Below, one piece after another: positions 1 through 9,204 of a DNA stretch of 64,000 bases; within the stretch, counting starts at the first letter, position 1, and every line of letters begins with the position of its first letter. The notes beneath the pieces were generated by a model. The model was not told where the DNA came from. It worked only from the letters and a program-made list of their open reading frames with translations, and ran no database searches. Position numbers and translations under genes: made by a program. Location of the stretch: NCBI RefSeq assembly GCF_006912135.1, contig NZ_VIRS01000017.1, positions 141,211 through 205,210 on the forward strand, in the 5' to 3' direction. The stretch comes from Cryptosporangium phraense. GTDB lineage: Bacteria > Actinomycetota > Actinomycetes > Mycobacteriales > Cryptosporangiaceae.

Positions 1-103
1 CCAACCCGGCCTCGGCCGCGTCCAGTGCCGCGGCGGGGTTCCCGCCCGCCGCTTCCCGGTCGGCCGTGTCCGCCAACTCGTGCAGCCTCGCGAGGTCGAT
101 CAC
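1..103 (-). CDS. N-terminus of an unidentified protein, cut by window edge
   Basis: Only the first 34 codons are present. A GTG at 103 opens a frame reading leftwards (VIDLARLHELADTAD...) that leaves the window without a stop. Codon third positions are GC-rich as in neighbouring genes. The peptide looks helical and alanine-rich, in the style of TPR or BTAD-type helices, but too little is visible to name a family. It would be divergent from the SDR gene that starts at 181. Confidence 0.4.
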   Translation of the reverse strand, partial: MIDLARLHELADTADREAAGGNPAAALDAAEAGL

Positions 104-180
104 GCCCCGAGCCTAGCCCCGATGCCTGCGGCGACCCGTGGGAGGCATGGCTGGGGGCGTGAGCGGGAACCGCTCCGGAC

Positions 181-1014
181 GTGAGCGAGCATCCGCGGAG
201 CGCACCGAACCAGTCCGGCGTCTCCCTCGATCTCAGGGACAAGAAAGCGCTGGTCACCGGGTCTACCCAAGGCATCGGGCACGCGATCGCGCGCGGGTTG
301 GCGTCGGCCGGGGCACAGGTCGTGGTCAACGGCCGGTCGGCCGACCGGGTCGACGCGGCCGTGAAGCAGATCCGGGCCGACGTCCCCGGGGCCGACGTCC
401 GCGGCGCCGCGGCCGACGTCACGACCGCCGAGGGAGCCGACGCGGTCCGCGACGCAGTGCCCGACCTGGACATCCTCGTCAACAACCTGGGCATCTTCGG
501 GGCGAAGCCCGTGCTCGAGATCGACGACGACGAGTGGCGCCGGTACTTCGACGTCAACGTGCTGTCCGGCGTCCGGCTGACCCGCACGTTCCTCCCCGGG
601 ATGATCGAGCGCGGCTGGGGCCGGGTGATGTTCATCAGCAGCGACTCGTCGGTGGTCACGCCGGTCGAGATGGTGCACTACGGCATGACGAAGACCGCGC
701 TTCTGGCGGTGTCGCGCGGGTTCGCGAAGGCCGCGGCCGGCACCGGCGTGACCGTCAACTCGGTGATCGCCGGTCCGACCCACACCGGCGGCGTCGAGGA
801 CTTCGTCGCCGAGCTGGTCGGCGACGATCTGCCGTGGGATGAAGCACAGGCGCGATTCATGCGCGAGCACCGCCCGCAGTCGCTGCTCGAGCGGCTGATC
901 GAGCCCGAGGAGATCGCCCATATGGTCACGTACCTCGCGTCCGACCTGGCGTCGGCCACCACCGGCGGCGCGGTACGCGTCGACGGCGGGTACGTCGACT
1001 CCATCCTGCCCTAG
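181..1014 (+). CDS. SDR family NAD(P)-dependent oxidoreductase
   Basis: A 277-residue classical short-chain dehydrogenase/reductase. The cofactor motif TGSTQGIG is at residues 26-33, NNLG (for the usual NNAG) at 101-104, the catalytic serine in FISSDS near 153-154, and the YxxxK pair at Tyr167 and Lys171. The C-terminal stretch TGGAVRVDGGY is typical of the family. The GTG start gives about 15 residues before the first beta strand, slightly long, and no better start is visible. The substrate cannot be read from the sequence. It lies 20 bases upstream of the STAND gene on the same strand, so the two may be co-transcribed. Confidence 0.9.
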   Translation: MSEHPRSAPNQSGVSLDLRDKKALVTGSTQGIGHAIARGLASAGAQVVVNGRSADRVDAAVKQIRADVPGADVRGAAADVTTAEGADAVRDAVPDLDILVNNLGIFGAKPVLEIDDDEWRRYFDVNVLSGVRLTRTFLPGMIERGWGRVMFISSDSSVVTPVEMVHYGMTKTALLAVSRGFAKAAAGTGVTVNSVIAGPTHTGGVEDFVAELVGDDLPWDEAQARFMREHRPQSLLERLIEPEEIAHMVTYLASDLASATTGGAVRVDGGYVDSILP

Positions 1015-1034
1015 CCCCGCCGTAGGCTGACGCA

Positions 1035-3824
1035 GTGCGCGTCTTCATCAGCAGCACGTCCGCCGAGTCGGCCGACTATCGGCGGGCCGCTCTCGAGGTC
1101 TGCCGCCGTCTCGGCGGCGAGCCGGTCGACGCCTACCTCACACCCGACCCCGCCGAACGGCGGGCCGCCCTGCGCCGCTGCGATCTCCTCGTGCTGCTGG
1201 TCGGGGCCGACTTCGGAGACGGGCCGGAAGGCACGCACGCCTCGTACCTGGAGCTCGAGTACGAGTGGGCGGCCGCGCGCGAGCGTCCCCGCGTGCTGCC
1301 GTTCGCGGTCGGCACGTCCCCGCGCGACAGCGACGTCGGCCGCTTCGCGATCGTCCTGCGCACCCGCCACGGGCTGACCGAGACGCGCACCGTCCCGGAG
1401 TTCCGCGCCGCGCTGCTGCGCGCGCTCGCCCCCTACGCCGGGGATCCGGTCCCGGCCCCGACCGTGCCGGCTCCGCCGGCCTTCCACGCGGTCCCGCCGT
1501 ACGCGGGCAGCGCTCCGTTCACCGGCCGGGCCGACGCGTTGGCGACGCTCGACGTGTGGGGACGCTCGTCCGACCCGGTGCTCGTGGTCGAGTCGATCGG
1601 CGGCATCGGCAAGAGTGCGCTGACCTGGCACTGGGCCCAGCACCGGGCGCCTACGGTCATCGACGGGCTGCAGGGCCGGTTCTGGTGGAGCTTCTACGGG
1701 CAGTCGGCGTCGATCGTCCGGTTCCTGCGCGAGGTGCTGGTCTACGTCTCCGGGCGGTCACGGGAGGACGTCGGCCGCCTCGGGCGCACCGAACTCACCG
1801 AGGAGGTGCTGGCCGCCTTACGCGAGCGGCCCTACCTGATCGTGCTCGACGGGTTCGAGCGCCTGCTCACCGCGTACCACCGGTTCGACCCGTCGAAGCT
1901 GCGCGACGAGGACGTCGAGCCGGCCCGGCGGTCGCTGATCGAGCCGCACGCCGACGAGGTGATCCGGGCGCTCTGCTCGGCCGGTCCGTCGAAGGTGCTG
2001 ATGAGCACCCGGCTGATCCCCGACGTCGTGGCCGGTCGGTTCGGCCGCCGCGCGGACGGCATCGCCCACCTGCGGCTTCCCGGTCTCACCGACGACGACA
2101 CGGCCGCGCTGCTCGAGCGGCTCGGCGTCGAGGGCGACGCGCGCGAGTTCTTCTCCGGCCTCGACAACCACCCGCTGCTCGTCGGCATCGTCGCCGGGCT
2201 GGCCCGCGAGCACCCGGGCGGTCTGGCGGGCTGGCTCGCCGACCCCGAGGGCGGCGCGGGCCTGGGCCCGGACGACAAGGCCGACGCCGGCCTCGGCCCG
2301 GACAAGGGCCTGGCGCAGCGTCGCGCCCGGCTGCTCGACATCGCGCTCGCCGCCGCCCCCGCCCCGCACCGCCAGTTGCTCGGCTGGATCTCCGTGTTGC
2401 CGGGTGCGGTCGACTGGCCGACGATGGAGGCGATCAACCCGTTCCGCCCCATGAACGCCCGGGAATGGGCCGAGGAAGGCGCCGACAACGCCGACGCCCG
2501 GCTCGACGTCGCCCTGACCGATCTCGAAGACCGCGGCCTGCTCTGGTGGGACCGCTCGGACAACACCTACGACCTGCACCCGATCGTCCGCGCGTACGTA
2601 CACGACACGCTGGAGGCACCGGAGCGAGTGGCGGCCAACGAGCGGATCCGTGATCACTTCCAGGCCCTCCCGCAGGAGGACCCGGCCGCCGCCACCAGCG
2701 TCGAAGACCTGCGCCAGACCCTCACGCTGTTCTACTCCCTGGTCGGCGCCGGGCAGCTCGCCGAGGCCGGCGTGGTCTGGTCCCGCGGCCTCGGCGACCC
2801 GCTGCTGATGAACCTGGGCGCGGCCACCACGGTCGTCGAGCTGCTCTCGCCGCTGGCCGCGGACGGCAGCCGCGCGGTCCGGGCCGACCTGGCGATCGCC
2901 TACTTCCTGCTCGGCCAGTACACGGTCGCGACCGCGCAGGACACCTCGCTGCTCGCCGACGCGCTGCTCGCGCGCAACGCCGAGGCGGTGGTCCGGAGCC
3001 TGGCCCGGCTCGCCGTCGATCTGGCGGCCGGCGGCTCCGAGATCGCCGCGGCCCGCATCCTCGAGCTCTACGCCGAGGTCCGCGACGCGGCCGGCGGCGG
3101 GAGCGCCAAGGCCGATCCGTGGTTGCTCGGCGAGCGCGGGATCGCCGCGATCCGCTGCGGCCGCACCGAGGACGGTCTCGCGCTGCTCGACGAGGCCGAC
3201 GAGGTCGCTGCTGCGCAGCGTTACTACCTCGAGCCCGGCTCGGTCGCCTACTGGCGGTGCGTGGCCGCGTTCACGACCGGTTCGCTCACCGACGACCAGC
3301 TGGACGCCACCGAGGCGCTGTCCGCCGAGTGGCGGCACCGCCGCCGGATGGCCGAGCTGCGGGCCGAGTGGCTGCTCCGGTCCGGTCGTCATGCGGACGC
3401 TCTGGAGGCCGACGCCGCCGTCGAGCGCTTCGACCGGGACGCCGGACGGGAGACGGCCCCGGCGACGAGCGCGTATCTGCTGGCTCGGCTAGGGCGTCGC
3501 GAGGAGGCCGAGGAAGCGGTGTCCGACGCGCTCGAGCGGCTCGCCGGGTTGCACGCGGCCGCGCGTCCGCACTGCCGGGTCGGGCGGGCGCTGCTCGCGC
3601 TCGACCGTCGCACCGAGGCCGCCGACCAGGCCTGGCTCGCGTACCGGCAGGCCTGGCGCGACGGGCCGCCGATGGCCGACGACCTGGCCCTGCGTGACGC
3701 CCGCGAGCTGCTGGCCGAGCTCGGCGAACCGGAGCCGGAGCTGACGCCGACCGACCCGGCCTCGGTGCGGGTGCCGCTGGAGAAAGAGGTCCAGGCGTTC
3801 GTGCGGCGCCTCGAGGAGCGCTAG
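1035..3824 (+). CDS. DUF4062-STAND ATPase with TPR-like C-terminus
   Basis: A 929-residue multidomain protein. Residues 1-93 match DUF4062 (it opens VFISST and continues into the AERRAALRRCDLLVLLVG strand pattern), a small alpha/beta domain related in style to TIR-type modules. A STAND/NB-ARC-like NTPase follows, with Walker A GGIGKS at 189-194, Walker B YLIVLDGFE near 267-275 and a sensor-like STRLIPD segment. From about 530 to the end the protein is alanine/leucine-rich helical repeat, consistent with TPR-type ligand sensing. Proteins built as effector-STAND-repeats act as sensors in signalling or anti-phage immunity. That role is inferred from architecture only. The start is GTG; the end overlaps the convergent crotonase gene by 4 bases. 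Confidence 0.85.
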   Translation: MRVFISSTSAESADYRRAALEVCRRLGGEPVDAYLTPDPAERRAALRRCDLLVLLVGADFGDGPEGTHASYLELEYEWAAARERPRVLPFAVGTSPRDSDVGRFAIVLRTRHGLTETRTVPEFRAALLRALAPYAGDPVPAPTVPAPPAFHAVPPYAGSAPFTGRADALATLDVWGRSSDPVLVVESIGGIGKSALTWHWAQHRAPTVIDGLQGRFWWSFYGQSASIVRFLREVLVYVSGRSREDVGRLGRTELTEEVLAALRERPYLIVLDGFERLLTAYHRFDPSKLRDEDVEPARRSLIEPHADEVIRALCSAGPSKVLMSTRLIPDVVAGRFGRRADGIAHLRLPGLTDDDTAALLERLGVEGDAREFFSGLDNHPLLVGIVAGLAREHPGGLAGWLADPEGGAGLGPDDKADAGLGPDKGLAQRRARLLDIALAAAPAPHRQLLGWISVLPGAVDWPTMEAINPFRPMNAREWAEEGADNADARLDVALTDLEDRGLLWWDRSDNTYDLHPIVRAYVHDTLEAPERVAANERIRDHFQALPQEDPAAATSVEDLRQTLTLFYSLVGAGQLAEAGVVWSRGLGDPLLMNLGAATTVVELLSPLAADGSRAVRADLAIAYFLLGQYTVATAQDTSLLADALLARNAEAVVRSLARLAVDLAAGGSEIAAARILELYAEVRDAAGGGSAKADPWLLGERGIAAIRCGRTEDGLALLDEADEVAAAQRYYLEPGSVAYWRCVAAFTTGSLTDDQLDATEALSAEWRHRRRMAELRAEWLLRSGRHADALEADAAVERFDRDAGRETAPATSAYLLARLGRREEAEEAVSDALERLAGLHAAARPHCRVGRALLALDRRTEAADQAWLAYRQAWRDGPPMADDLALRDARELLAELGEPEPELTPTDPASVRVPLEKEVQAFVRRLEER

Positions 3825-4888
3825 GACACTTCGTCGACCAGGCCCCAGCTCAGCGCGGTCGCCGCGTCCAGCCGCTGCCCCGACAGGCCCAGCCAGGCCG
3901 TGCGCTGGCGTCCGATCCGGCGGGGCAGGCTGACCGTCCCGCCGGCGCCGGGCACCAGGCCGAGGCCGACTTCGGGTAGCCCGATCGACGTGTCCGGGGC
4001 GGCGACGACCCGTCCGGCGAATGCCGGAAGCTCGATGCCCGCCCCGAGGCAGGCGCCGTGCAGGTGGGCGGTGGCGCGCGCCGAGGCGGTGTGCAGGAGC
4101 CGGGCCGGGCTGCGGGTCAGGCGGGTCAGGTGGGCTCGGGCCGGGTCGGGGCGGCTCCCGAATTCGTCCAGGTCGCCGCCCGCGCAGAAGTCGGGGCCGT
4201 CGCCGCGTAGCTCGATCGTGAGGTCCCGGTCGGCCACGGCCAGCGCGAAGGCTTCGGCCAGCGCGTCGCGCATCGGCGCGTCGAGCGCGTTTCGCCGCTG
4301 CGGCCTGGCCAGCGTGACGTGCAGAATGTCCCCGTCCCGCTCGATCCGAACCCGCTCAGGGCCGCGCTCCGGCGGCTGGGCCGGGCGGGATGCTCGCCAG
4401 CTCGCGAACTCGGCGCCGGACTGGAGCGTGGAGTACGTGGCCGACTCGGCGACCAGCCCGGCCGGCACGTCCGGCCCCTCCGAGCCGCGCAGCAGCAGCG
4501 CGAGCGACGTCGCCGCGACCGGGTTCCGCTCGGCGACCGCGGTCAACGCCGAAAGCCTCCCGGCCACGTCGCCGGTCACGTACGGGCGCGCGGCCGACCC
4601 GTCGTCAGTGAGCAGAACGTCGCCCAGCAGGAGCGGGACGTGACCCGCGCCGTCGAAGACGGCCGGGTCGGGCACGAGCAGCACCACGACCGTGGGCAGA
4701 GCCCGCAGGTCGACCGCGGACCGGCTCGGATCGACGATCGCGGCGAGCCCGGCCGCGGACGCGCCGTCCGGGACCTCGACGGCCAGCACCGGAACACCGA
4801 GCGCGGCCGAGAACGTCTCCGCGGCCTTGGGATCGCCGAGCGCGTCGAGCAGGTCGCGGACCCCCAGTGTCACGGCCGATCCGGTCAC
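3821..4888 (-). CDS. Enoyl-CoA hydratase/isomerase family protein with N-terminal extension
   Basis: 355 residues, longer than the usual 250-280 for the crotonase family. The crotonase fold occupies about residues 175-355: the oxyanion-hole region RRNALDA, then DFCAGGDLDEFG, the HGACLGAGIEL turn and LPEVGLGLVPGAGGTVSLPRR. The first 165 residues are not recognisably crotonase and may be a separate domain. The GTG start overlaps the TGA stop of the upstream MarR gene (GTGA), so translation is probably coupled. The product likely acts on a CoA thioester under MarR control; the substrate is unknown. Confidence 0.82.
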   Translation of the reverse strand: MTGSAVTLGVRDLLDALGDPKAAETFSAALGVPVLAVEVPDGASAAGLAAIVDPSRSAVDLRALPTVVVLLVPDPAVFDGAGHVPLLLGDVLLTDDGSAARPYVTGDVAGRLSALTAVAERNPVAATSLALLLRGSEGPDVPAGLVAESATYSTLQSGAEFASWRASRPAQPPERGPERVRIERDGDILHVTLARPQRRNALDAPMRDALAEAFALAVADRDLTIELRGDGPDFCAGGDLDEFGSRPDPARAHLTRLTRSPARLLHTASARATAHLHGACLGAGIELPAFAGRVVAAPDTSIGLPEVGLGLVPGAGGTVSLPRRIGRQRTAWLGLSGQRLDAATALSWGLVDEVS

Positions 4889-5385
4889 GACGACCGCCGC
4901 CGGGCCCGGGGCGCGGCCGACCGGGGCGGATCCGTGCGCATGTGGTCGCGCACCCGGGTGAGCGCGTCGCCGAGCGCGCTGACCTCGGCCCGGCTCAACG
5001 GATCGATCAGCAGCCGCCGGACGACCGCGACGTGGCCGCTCAGCACGGTCTCGATCCGCTCCCGCCCCTCCGCGGTCAGGCTCACGGTCGTGCTGCGCTC
5101 GTCCTCCGGCGACGGCGCGCGCACGACCAGCCCGGCGTTCTCGAGCAGCCCCGCCTGGTAGGTCAGCCCGCTCCGGCTGACCACCAGGCTGTCGGCCAGG
5201 TCGGTCATCCGCAGCTGACCGCCGGGCGTCTCCCGCAGCGCCATCAAGACCTTGAACTGGACGTTGGTGAGCCCGCCGTCCGTGCGGAGCTGCTGGTCGA
5301 CCGCGTGTTGGAGCAGGCTGCTGACTTCCATCAGCGCGAAGAACGCCCCGAGCTCGGTGGGGTCGAGGCGTTCGGGGCTCGTCAT
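4885..5385 (-). CDS. MarR family transcriptional regulator
   Basis: 166 residues from the ATG at 5385. A TTG at 5409 would add eight residues but lies inside an operator-like palindrome, so ATG is preferred. The winged helix is visible as LTNVQFKVLMALRETPGGQLRMTDLADSLVVSRSGLTYQAGLLENAGLVVRAPSPEDERSTTVSLT, including the MarR wing signature DERST. It is divergent from an oxidoreductase, and two matching palindromes sit between them. MarR proteins usually repress such divergent units and release DNA on binding phenolic or oxidative ligands; the ligand here is unknown. Confidence 0.93.
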   Translation of the reverse strand: MTSPERLDPTELGAFFALMEVSSLLQHAVDQQLRTDGGLTNVQFKVLMALRETPGGQLRMTDLADSLVVSRSGLTYQAGLLENAGLVVRAPSPEDERSTTVSLTAEGRERIETVLSGHVAVVRRLLIDPLSRAEVSALGDALTRVRDHMRTDPPRSAAPRARRRSS

Positions 5386-5402
5386 ACCCGCAAATTCTAC
5401 TT

Positions 5403-5452
5403 GCTTCAAATTCGAAGCGTGCTACGGTCGAGCCGTGCTTCGAAATCGAAGC
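5403..5452. promoter_or_regulatory. Twin MarR operator
   Basis: Two 16-base near-palindromes, GCTTCAAATTCGAAGC (5403-5418) and GCTTCGAAATCGAAGC (5437-5452), are spaced 34 bases centre to centre between the divergent marR and oxidoreductase genes. They share the arms GCTTC and GAAGC. Size, symmetry and location fit MarR dimer sites controlling both genes. Confidence 0.75.
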
Positions 5453-5473
5453 ATCTCACACCAGGAGGATCTC

Positions 5474-6379
5474 ATGAAGGCAGTGCGTTACTCGACCTAC
5501 GGCGACCCGTCGGTGCTGACCTACGAGGACGCTCCGCGTCCCGCGCCCGGGGAGGGCCAGGTGCTCGTGCGCACCGCGGCGACCACGTTCAACCCGGTCG
5601 ACGCGGCGATCCGGGCCGGTTACCTGCGGGAGTCGTTCCCGCTGACGCTGCCGCAGATCCCGGGCATCGAGGTGGCCGGCACGATCGTCGAGATCGGACC
5701 CGGCGTCGACCGGTTCGCGGCCGGCGACGCGGTGATCGGGGCCTTACCGATGAACGCCGACGGAGCGTCGGCCGAGTTCGTGGTCGCGGCCGCCGAACTG
5801 CTCGCGAAGGCCCCGTCGAGCGTGGCCCTGGCCGACGCGGCCGCGCTGCCGGTCGGGGCACTGACCGCGCAGCAGGCGCTGTTCGAGCACGCGGACCTGC
5901 GGGCCGGGCAGCGGGTGCTGATCAACGGCGCCGGGGGATCGGTCGGTGGCTTCGCCGTGCAGCTCGCGGGCGCCGCCGGGGCGCACGTGATCGCGACCGC
6001 GAGCCCGCGCAGCGCCGACCGGGTCCGCCGCTACGGCGCCGACGAGGTGATCGACTACACGACGACGCCGGTCACGGACGTCGCCCCGGTCGACGTGGTG
6101 CTGAATCTGGTCGCGGCCCCGGCCGACGCGCTGGCCGGGCTGGTGGCCCCGGGCGGGGTGTTCGTCAGCGCGACCACGCCGGCGCCCGAGTCGGTCCGGA
6201 GCGTCCAGATGTACCTGCGCGCCGACGCGGCCCAGCTGGCCGAGCTGGCCGCCCAGGTCGACCGCGGTGCGCTGGAGATCTTCGTCGGTGACCAGCGGCC
6301 GCTCCCGGAGCTGGCGTCGGTGCACGAGCAGGCCGCGGCCGGCAAGCTCCCGGCCGGCAAGATCGTGCTGATCCCCTGA
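5474..6379 (+). CDS. NADP-dependent quinone oxidoreductase-type MDR protein
   Basis: 301 residues, a zinc-independent medium-chain dehydrogenase/reductase of the quinone oxidoreductase type. The N-terminal GroES-like part has TFNPVDAAIRAGYL and GIEVAGTIVEIGPGV. The nucleotide-binding motif is INGAGGSVGGFAVQLA near residues 155-170, and no structural zinc cysteines are seen. The ATG at 5474 has an AGGAGG site five bases upstream. It is divergent from marR with paired operators between, so it is probably derepressed by a quinone or electrophile. Substrate assignment is inference. Confidence 0.88.
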   Translation: MKAVRYSTYGDPSVLTYEDAPRPAPGEGQVLVRTAATTFNPVDAAIRAGYLRESFPLTLPQIPGIEVAGTIVEIGPGVDRFAAGDAVIGALPMNADGASAEFVVAAAELLAKAPSSVALADAAALPVGALTAQQALFEHADLRAGQRVLINGAGGSVGGFAVQLAGAAGAHVIATASPRSADRVRRYGADEVIDYTTTPVTDVAPVDVVLNLVAAPADALAGLVAPGGVFVSATTPAPESVRSVQMYLRADAAQLAELAAQVDRGALEIFVGDQRPLPELASVHEQAAAGKLPAGKIVLIP

Positions 6380-6392
6380 AGGACGTCTAGGC

Positions 6393-6945
6393 TTGCCGAC
6401 CGGCATCCTGGAGGATGATCTCGGACCGCTGCTCACGCTGGCTCTGGTGCGCAAACGCCGCCTGGTTCAGGTCGCCATCGACCTAGCGCTCGACGACGTT
6501 GCGCCCGGCCTTGTCCGCGATCACCCGATCCGGCCGGGTGCGTGGCCGGCCCGGCCCGAGCCGTGCGACCCGGATGCCGTCGGGCAGAGACAGCAGCGGG
6601 GGGCTTTCGCCGGTTTGGCCCGGGGCGAGCAGGCTACGCATCGGCAAGCCGCGGCCGTCGACGGCGAGGTGAATCGTGGTGCTCGAGCCCCTGCGGGACC
6701 GCCCGGTCCCTCGCCGTCGACGCTGAAGGCTTCGACGTCGATCCCGCGGCCGGCCCTGAGGGCGCAGCCCCCTTTCCGCGCCCCGGCCGCGTGCTGAGGC
6801 GGCAGGAGGAGTGGAAACGGCCGGCGTCGCTGGTGGATGAGGTCGCCGCGCCGGACACGCCGGGGTCGCTCCATCGGCAGTGGCGGCTGGTCGCGTCACC
6901 CGATCGGCGTCGAGCACGAAATCCACGGACATCTAATTCCAGCGA
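6393..6945 (-). pseudogene. IS5-family transposase remnant
   Basis: No intact frame, but pieces of an IS5-type DDE transposase can be recognised in several minus-strand frames. QHAAGARKGG is in one frame; STTIHLAVDGRGLPM, LLAPGQTGESPPLLSLPDGIRV and RPDRVIADKAG are in another. The fragments are in the right order but are separated by frameshifts, and the C-terminal third is missing. No clean terminal inverted repeats or target duplication were found. It fills the gap between the oxidoreductase and the response-regulator gene. Confidence 0.75.
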
Positions 6946-7604
6946 TACTCCAGTTCCGGCCGGCCGGCTCGGCCGTAGCGGGCGGCTCGCGTCACCAGGC
7001 CGGCCTCCGTCAGATGTTCCAGGTACCGCCGCGCGGTGATCCGAGACATCCCGAGATCCTCGGCCAGCTCACTCGCCGAGATCGGCGCCTCCGAGCTCCG
7101 CAGCGCCCCGGTCACCGCGTCCAGCGACTCCGGACTCATCCCCTTCGGCAGCGCGGTCTGGCCGCGGCCGTGCAGCAGCGCCAGCGCCCGGTCGACCTCA
7201 TGCTGGCCGGCCAGCACGCCACCCCCGGCGACCTGGGCCCGGTAGGCCGCGTACTGCTCGAGCTTGTCGGCGAACGACCCGAACACGAACGGCTTGATCA
7301 GATACTGGACGATCCCCAGCGACACCGCCGAGCGGACCGTGTTCAGGTCCCGGGCCGAGGTCACCGCGATCACGTCGGCCCGGTGCCCACCGGCTCGCAT
7401 CCGCCGGCAGACGTCGAGTCCGTGCAGGTCGGGCAGGTTCATGTCGAGCAGCACCAGGTCGACGTCCACCCGGCCCAGCTCGCGCAGCGCGTCGGCGCCG
7501 GTCAGCGCCGTCGCCGCGACCGAGAACCCGGGCACCCGGCGGACGTAGTCGGCGTGGGCGTCGGCCGCGATCGGGTCGTCCTCGACGACGAGCACCGGGA
7601 TCAC
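6933..7604 (-). CDS. CitB/DcuR-type response regulator
   Basis: 223 residues. The receiver domain (1-125) carries the acidic cluster near residues 8-10, phospho-acceptor Asp54 in LVLLDMNLPD, Thr82 and Lys104 (LIKPF). The C-terminal half has a winged HTH (SASELAEDLGMSRITARRYLEHLTEAGLV), the arrangement of regulators for citrate and C4-dicarboxylate uptake. Its GTG start overlaps the stop of the kinase gene (GTGA), so the pair is translationally coupled. The likely target is the divergent dctA-like gene. Confidence 0.93.
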   Translation of the reverse strand: MIPVLVVEDDPIAADAHADYVRRVPGFSVAATALTGADALRELGRVDVDLVLLDMNLPDLHGLDVCRRMRAGGHRADVIAVTSARDLNTVRSAVSLGIVQYLIKPFVFGSFADKLEQYAAYRAQVAGGGVLAGQHEVDRALALLHGRGQTALPKGMSPESLDAVTGALRSSEAPISASELAEDLGMSRITARRYLEHLTEAGLVTRAARYGRAGRPELEYRWN

Positions 7605-9166
7605 CGCAGCGCCGCCCGGTCGCGCACCGGAAGCCGGACCGTGAACACCGCACCGGCGTCGTGGCTGACGTCGATCCGCCCGCCGTGCCGGTGCACGGCC
7701 TGCCCGACCAGCGCCAGCCCGAGACCGCGCCCGATCAGCCGCTCGTCGCTCTTCGTCGACCAGCCGCGCGCGAACGCTTCCTCGACCTGATCGGCGTCCA
7801 GGCCGCTACCGGAGTCGGCCACCTGGAGCACCAGCTCGTCGCCGTCCAGCCACGCCCCCACCTCGGCCCGCCGCGGCGGCGGCGCGGCCACCGCGGCGTC
7901 GACCGCGTTGTCGATCAGGTTGCCGACGATCGTCACCAGGTCGCGCGGGTCGGCGACGCCCAGCGGGACCTGGGCCTCCGGGTCCAGCACCAGCTCGACC
8001 CCCCGCTCGTGGGCCTGCGCGACCTTGCCGAGCAGCAACGCGACCAGCACCGGCTCGTCCACCGACTCGACGACCCGGTCGGCGAGCTGCTGGGTGAGGG
8101 CCAGCTCGCCGGTCGCGAACTCCTGCGCCTCGGTGACCCGGCCGAGCCCGATCAGCGAGACGACCGTGTGCAGCCGGTTCGCCGCCTCGTGGGCCGCTGA
8201 CCGGAGCGACTCGGCGAAGCCCCGCACCGAGTCCAGCTCGCCGGTCAGCGCCTGCAGGTCCGTGTGGTCGCGCAACGTGACGACGCTGCCGCCGCCGGCC
8301 GGGCGCTGGTTCACGACCAGCACGCGGTCGCCGGTCAGGTGGATCTCGTCGACCCGCTGCTCGCCGTCCGCCAGTAGGGCCAGCGTCGGGAACCCGTCGG
8401 CGCGCTGCCCGACGGCGTCGGCCGGGAGGTCGAGCAACCGTCGGGCCTCGTCGTTCACCAGCTGCACCCGTCCGGTGCGGTCGAGCAGCAGCAGTCCCTC
8501 GTGCACCGCGTGCAGCACCGCGTCGTAGTACTCGTACATCCGGCTCAGCTCACGCGGGCCCAGGTCGTGGGTCTGGCGCCGCAGGCGCCGGTTGACCAGC
8601 CAGGTGCCGGCCCCGGCGACGGCCAGGGCCAGGACCCCGGCGACGGCGAGCGTCCGCAGCTGGCCCTGCAGGCCGCGGTCGACGGCGCTCTCGACGATCC
8701 CGACGGCGACGAGCCCGCGGACGGTGCCGCCGACCGTGATCGGCACGACCGCGCGCTCCGACGGCCCGAGCGTGCCGGTGTAGGTCTCGGTGATGCTCTC
8801 GCCGCGCAGCGCGGCCGCGGTGTGGCCGAGGAACCTCCGGCCGATCTGGGTGGTGTCGGGGTGGCTGTAGCGGATCCCGGCCGGGCTCATCACGACGACG
8901 AAGTCGGTGCCGGTCTCGTGCCGGACCTGCTCGGCGTAGGGCTGGAGCACGGTCGTCGGACGGGGCAGCGAGAGGGCGTCGCGGACCTCCGGGGTGGCGG
9001 CCACCGCGCGGGCGATCGACAGCGCCCGGGCCTGGGCGTTGTCGGCGGCCGCGTGCCGGGCCTGGAAGATCGCGGCACCCAGCCCGGCCGCGACGACCAC
9101 GGTGATCACCGCGATCTGCAGCACGAACAACTGCCGGGCCAGGCTCCACTCTCTCCCGCGTAACAC
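7601..9166 (-). CDS. CitA/DcuS-type sensor histidine kinase
   Basis: 521 residues. A first membrane helix (about 13-35) is followed by an extracytoplasmic PAS-like sensor (36-170, ending in VVPITVGGTVRGLVAVGIV), a second helix (about 172-190), a cytoplasmic PAS segment (VLHAVHEGLLLLDRTGRVQLVNDEA), and the DcuS-type phospho-acceptor region AAHEAANRLHTVVSLI. The HATPase domain shows NLIDNAVDAA, DSGSGL and GRGLGLALVG. The GTG start has GGAGG upstream. The kinase class and the divergent DctA homologue suggest it senses a C4-dicarboxylate or related acid. Confidence 0.93.
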   Translation of the reverse strand: MLRGREWSLARQLFVLQIAVITVVVAAGLGAAIFQARHAAADNAQARALSIARAVAATPEVRDALSLPRPTTVLQPYAEQVRHETGTDFVVVMSPAGIRYSHPDTTQIGRRFLGHTAAALRGESITETYTGTLGPSERAVVPITVGGTVRGLVAVGIVESAVDRGLQGQLRTLAVAGVLALAVAGAGTWLVNRRLRRQTHDLGPRELSRMYEYYDAVLHAVHEGLLLLDRTGRVQLVNDEARRLLDLPADAVGQRADGFPTLALLADGEQRVDEIHLTGDRVLVVNQRPAGGGSVVTLRDHTDLQALTGELDSVRGFAESLRSAAHEAANRLHTVVSLIGLGRVTEAQEFATGELALTQQLADRVVESVDEPVLVALLLGKVAQAHERGVELVLDPEAQVPLGVADPRDLVTIVGNLIDNAVDAAVAAPPPRRAEVGAWLDGDELVLQVADSGSGLDADQVEEAFARGWSTKSDERLIGRGLGLALVGQAVHRHGGRIDVSHDAGAVFTVRLPVRDRAALR

Positions 9167-9204
9167 CGTTGCGACCTCCCGTTGATGACCGCAATGTACA
9201 GAAC

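Noticed and set aside
1818..3392. Open frame of 524 codons antisense to the STAND gene
   Set aside because: Same antisense-shadow composition; no family motif, and the sense gene has clear Walker motifs.
6393..6945. Small plus-strand genes in this interval
   Set aside because: The plus frames are mirror images of broken transposase frames on the minus strand.
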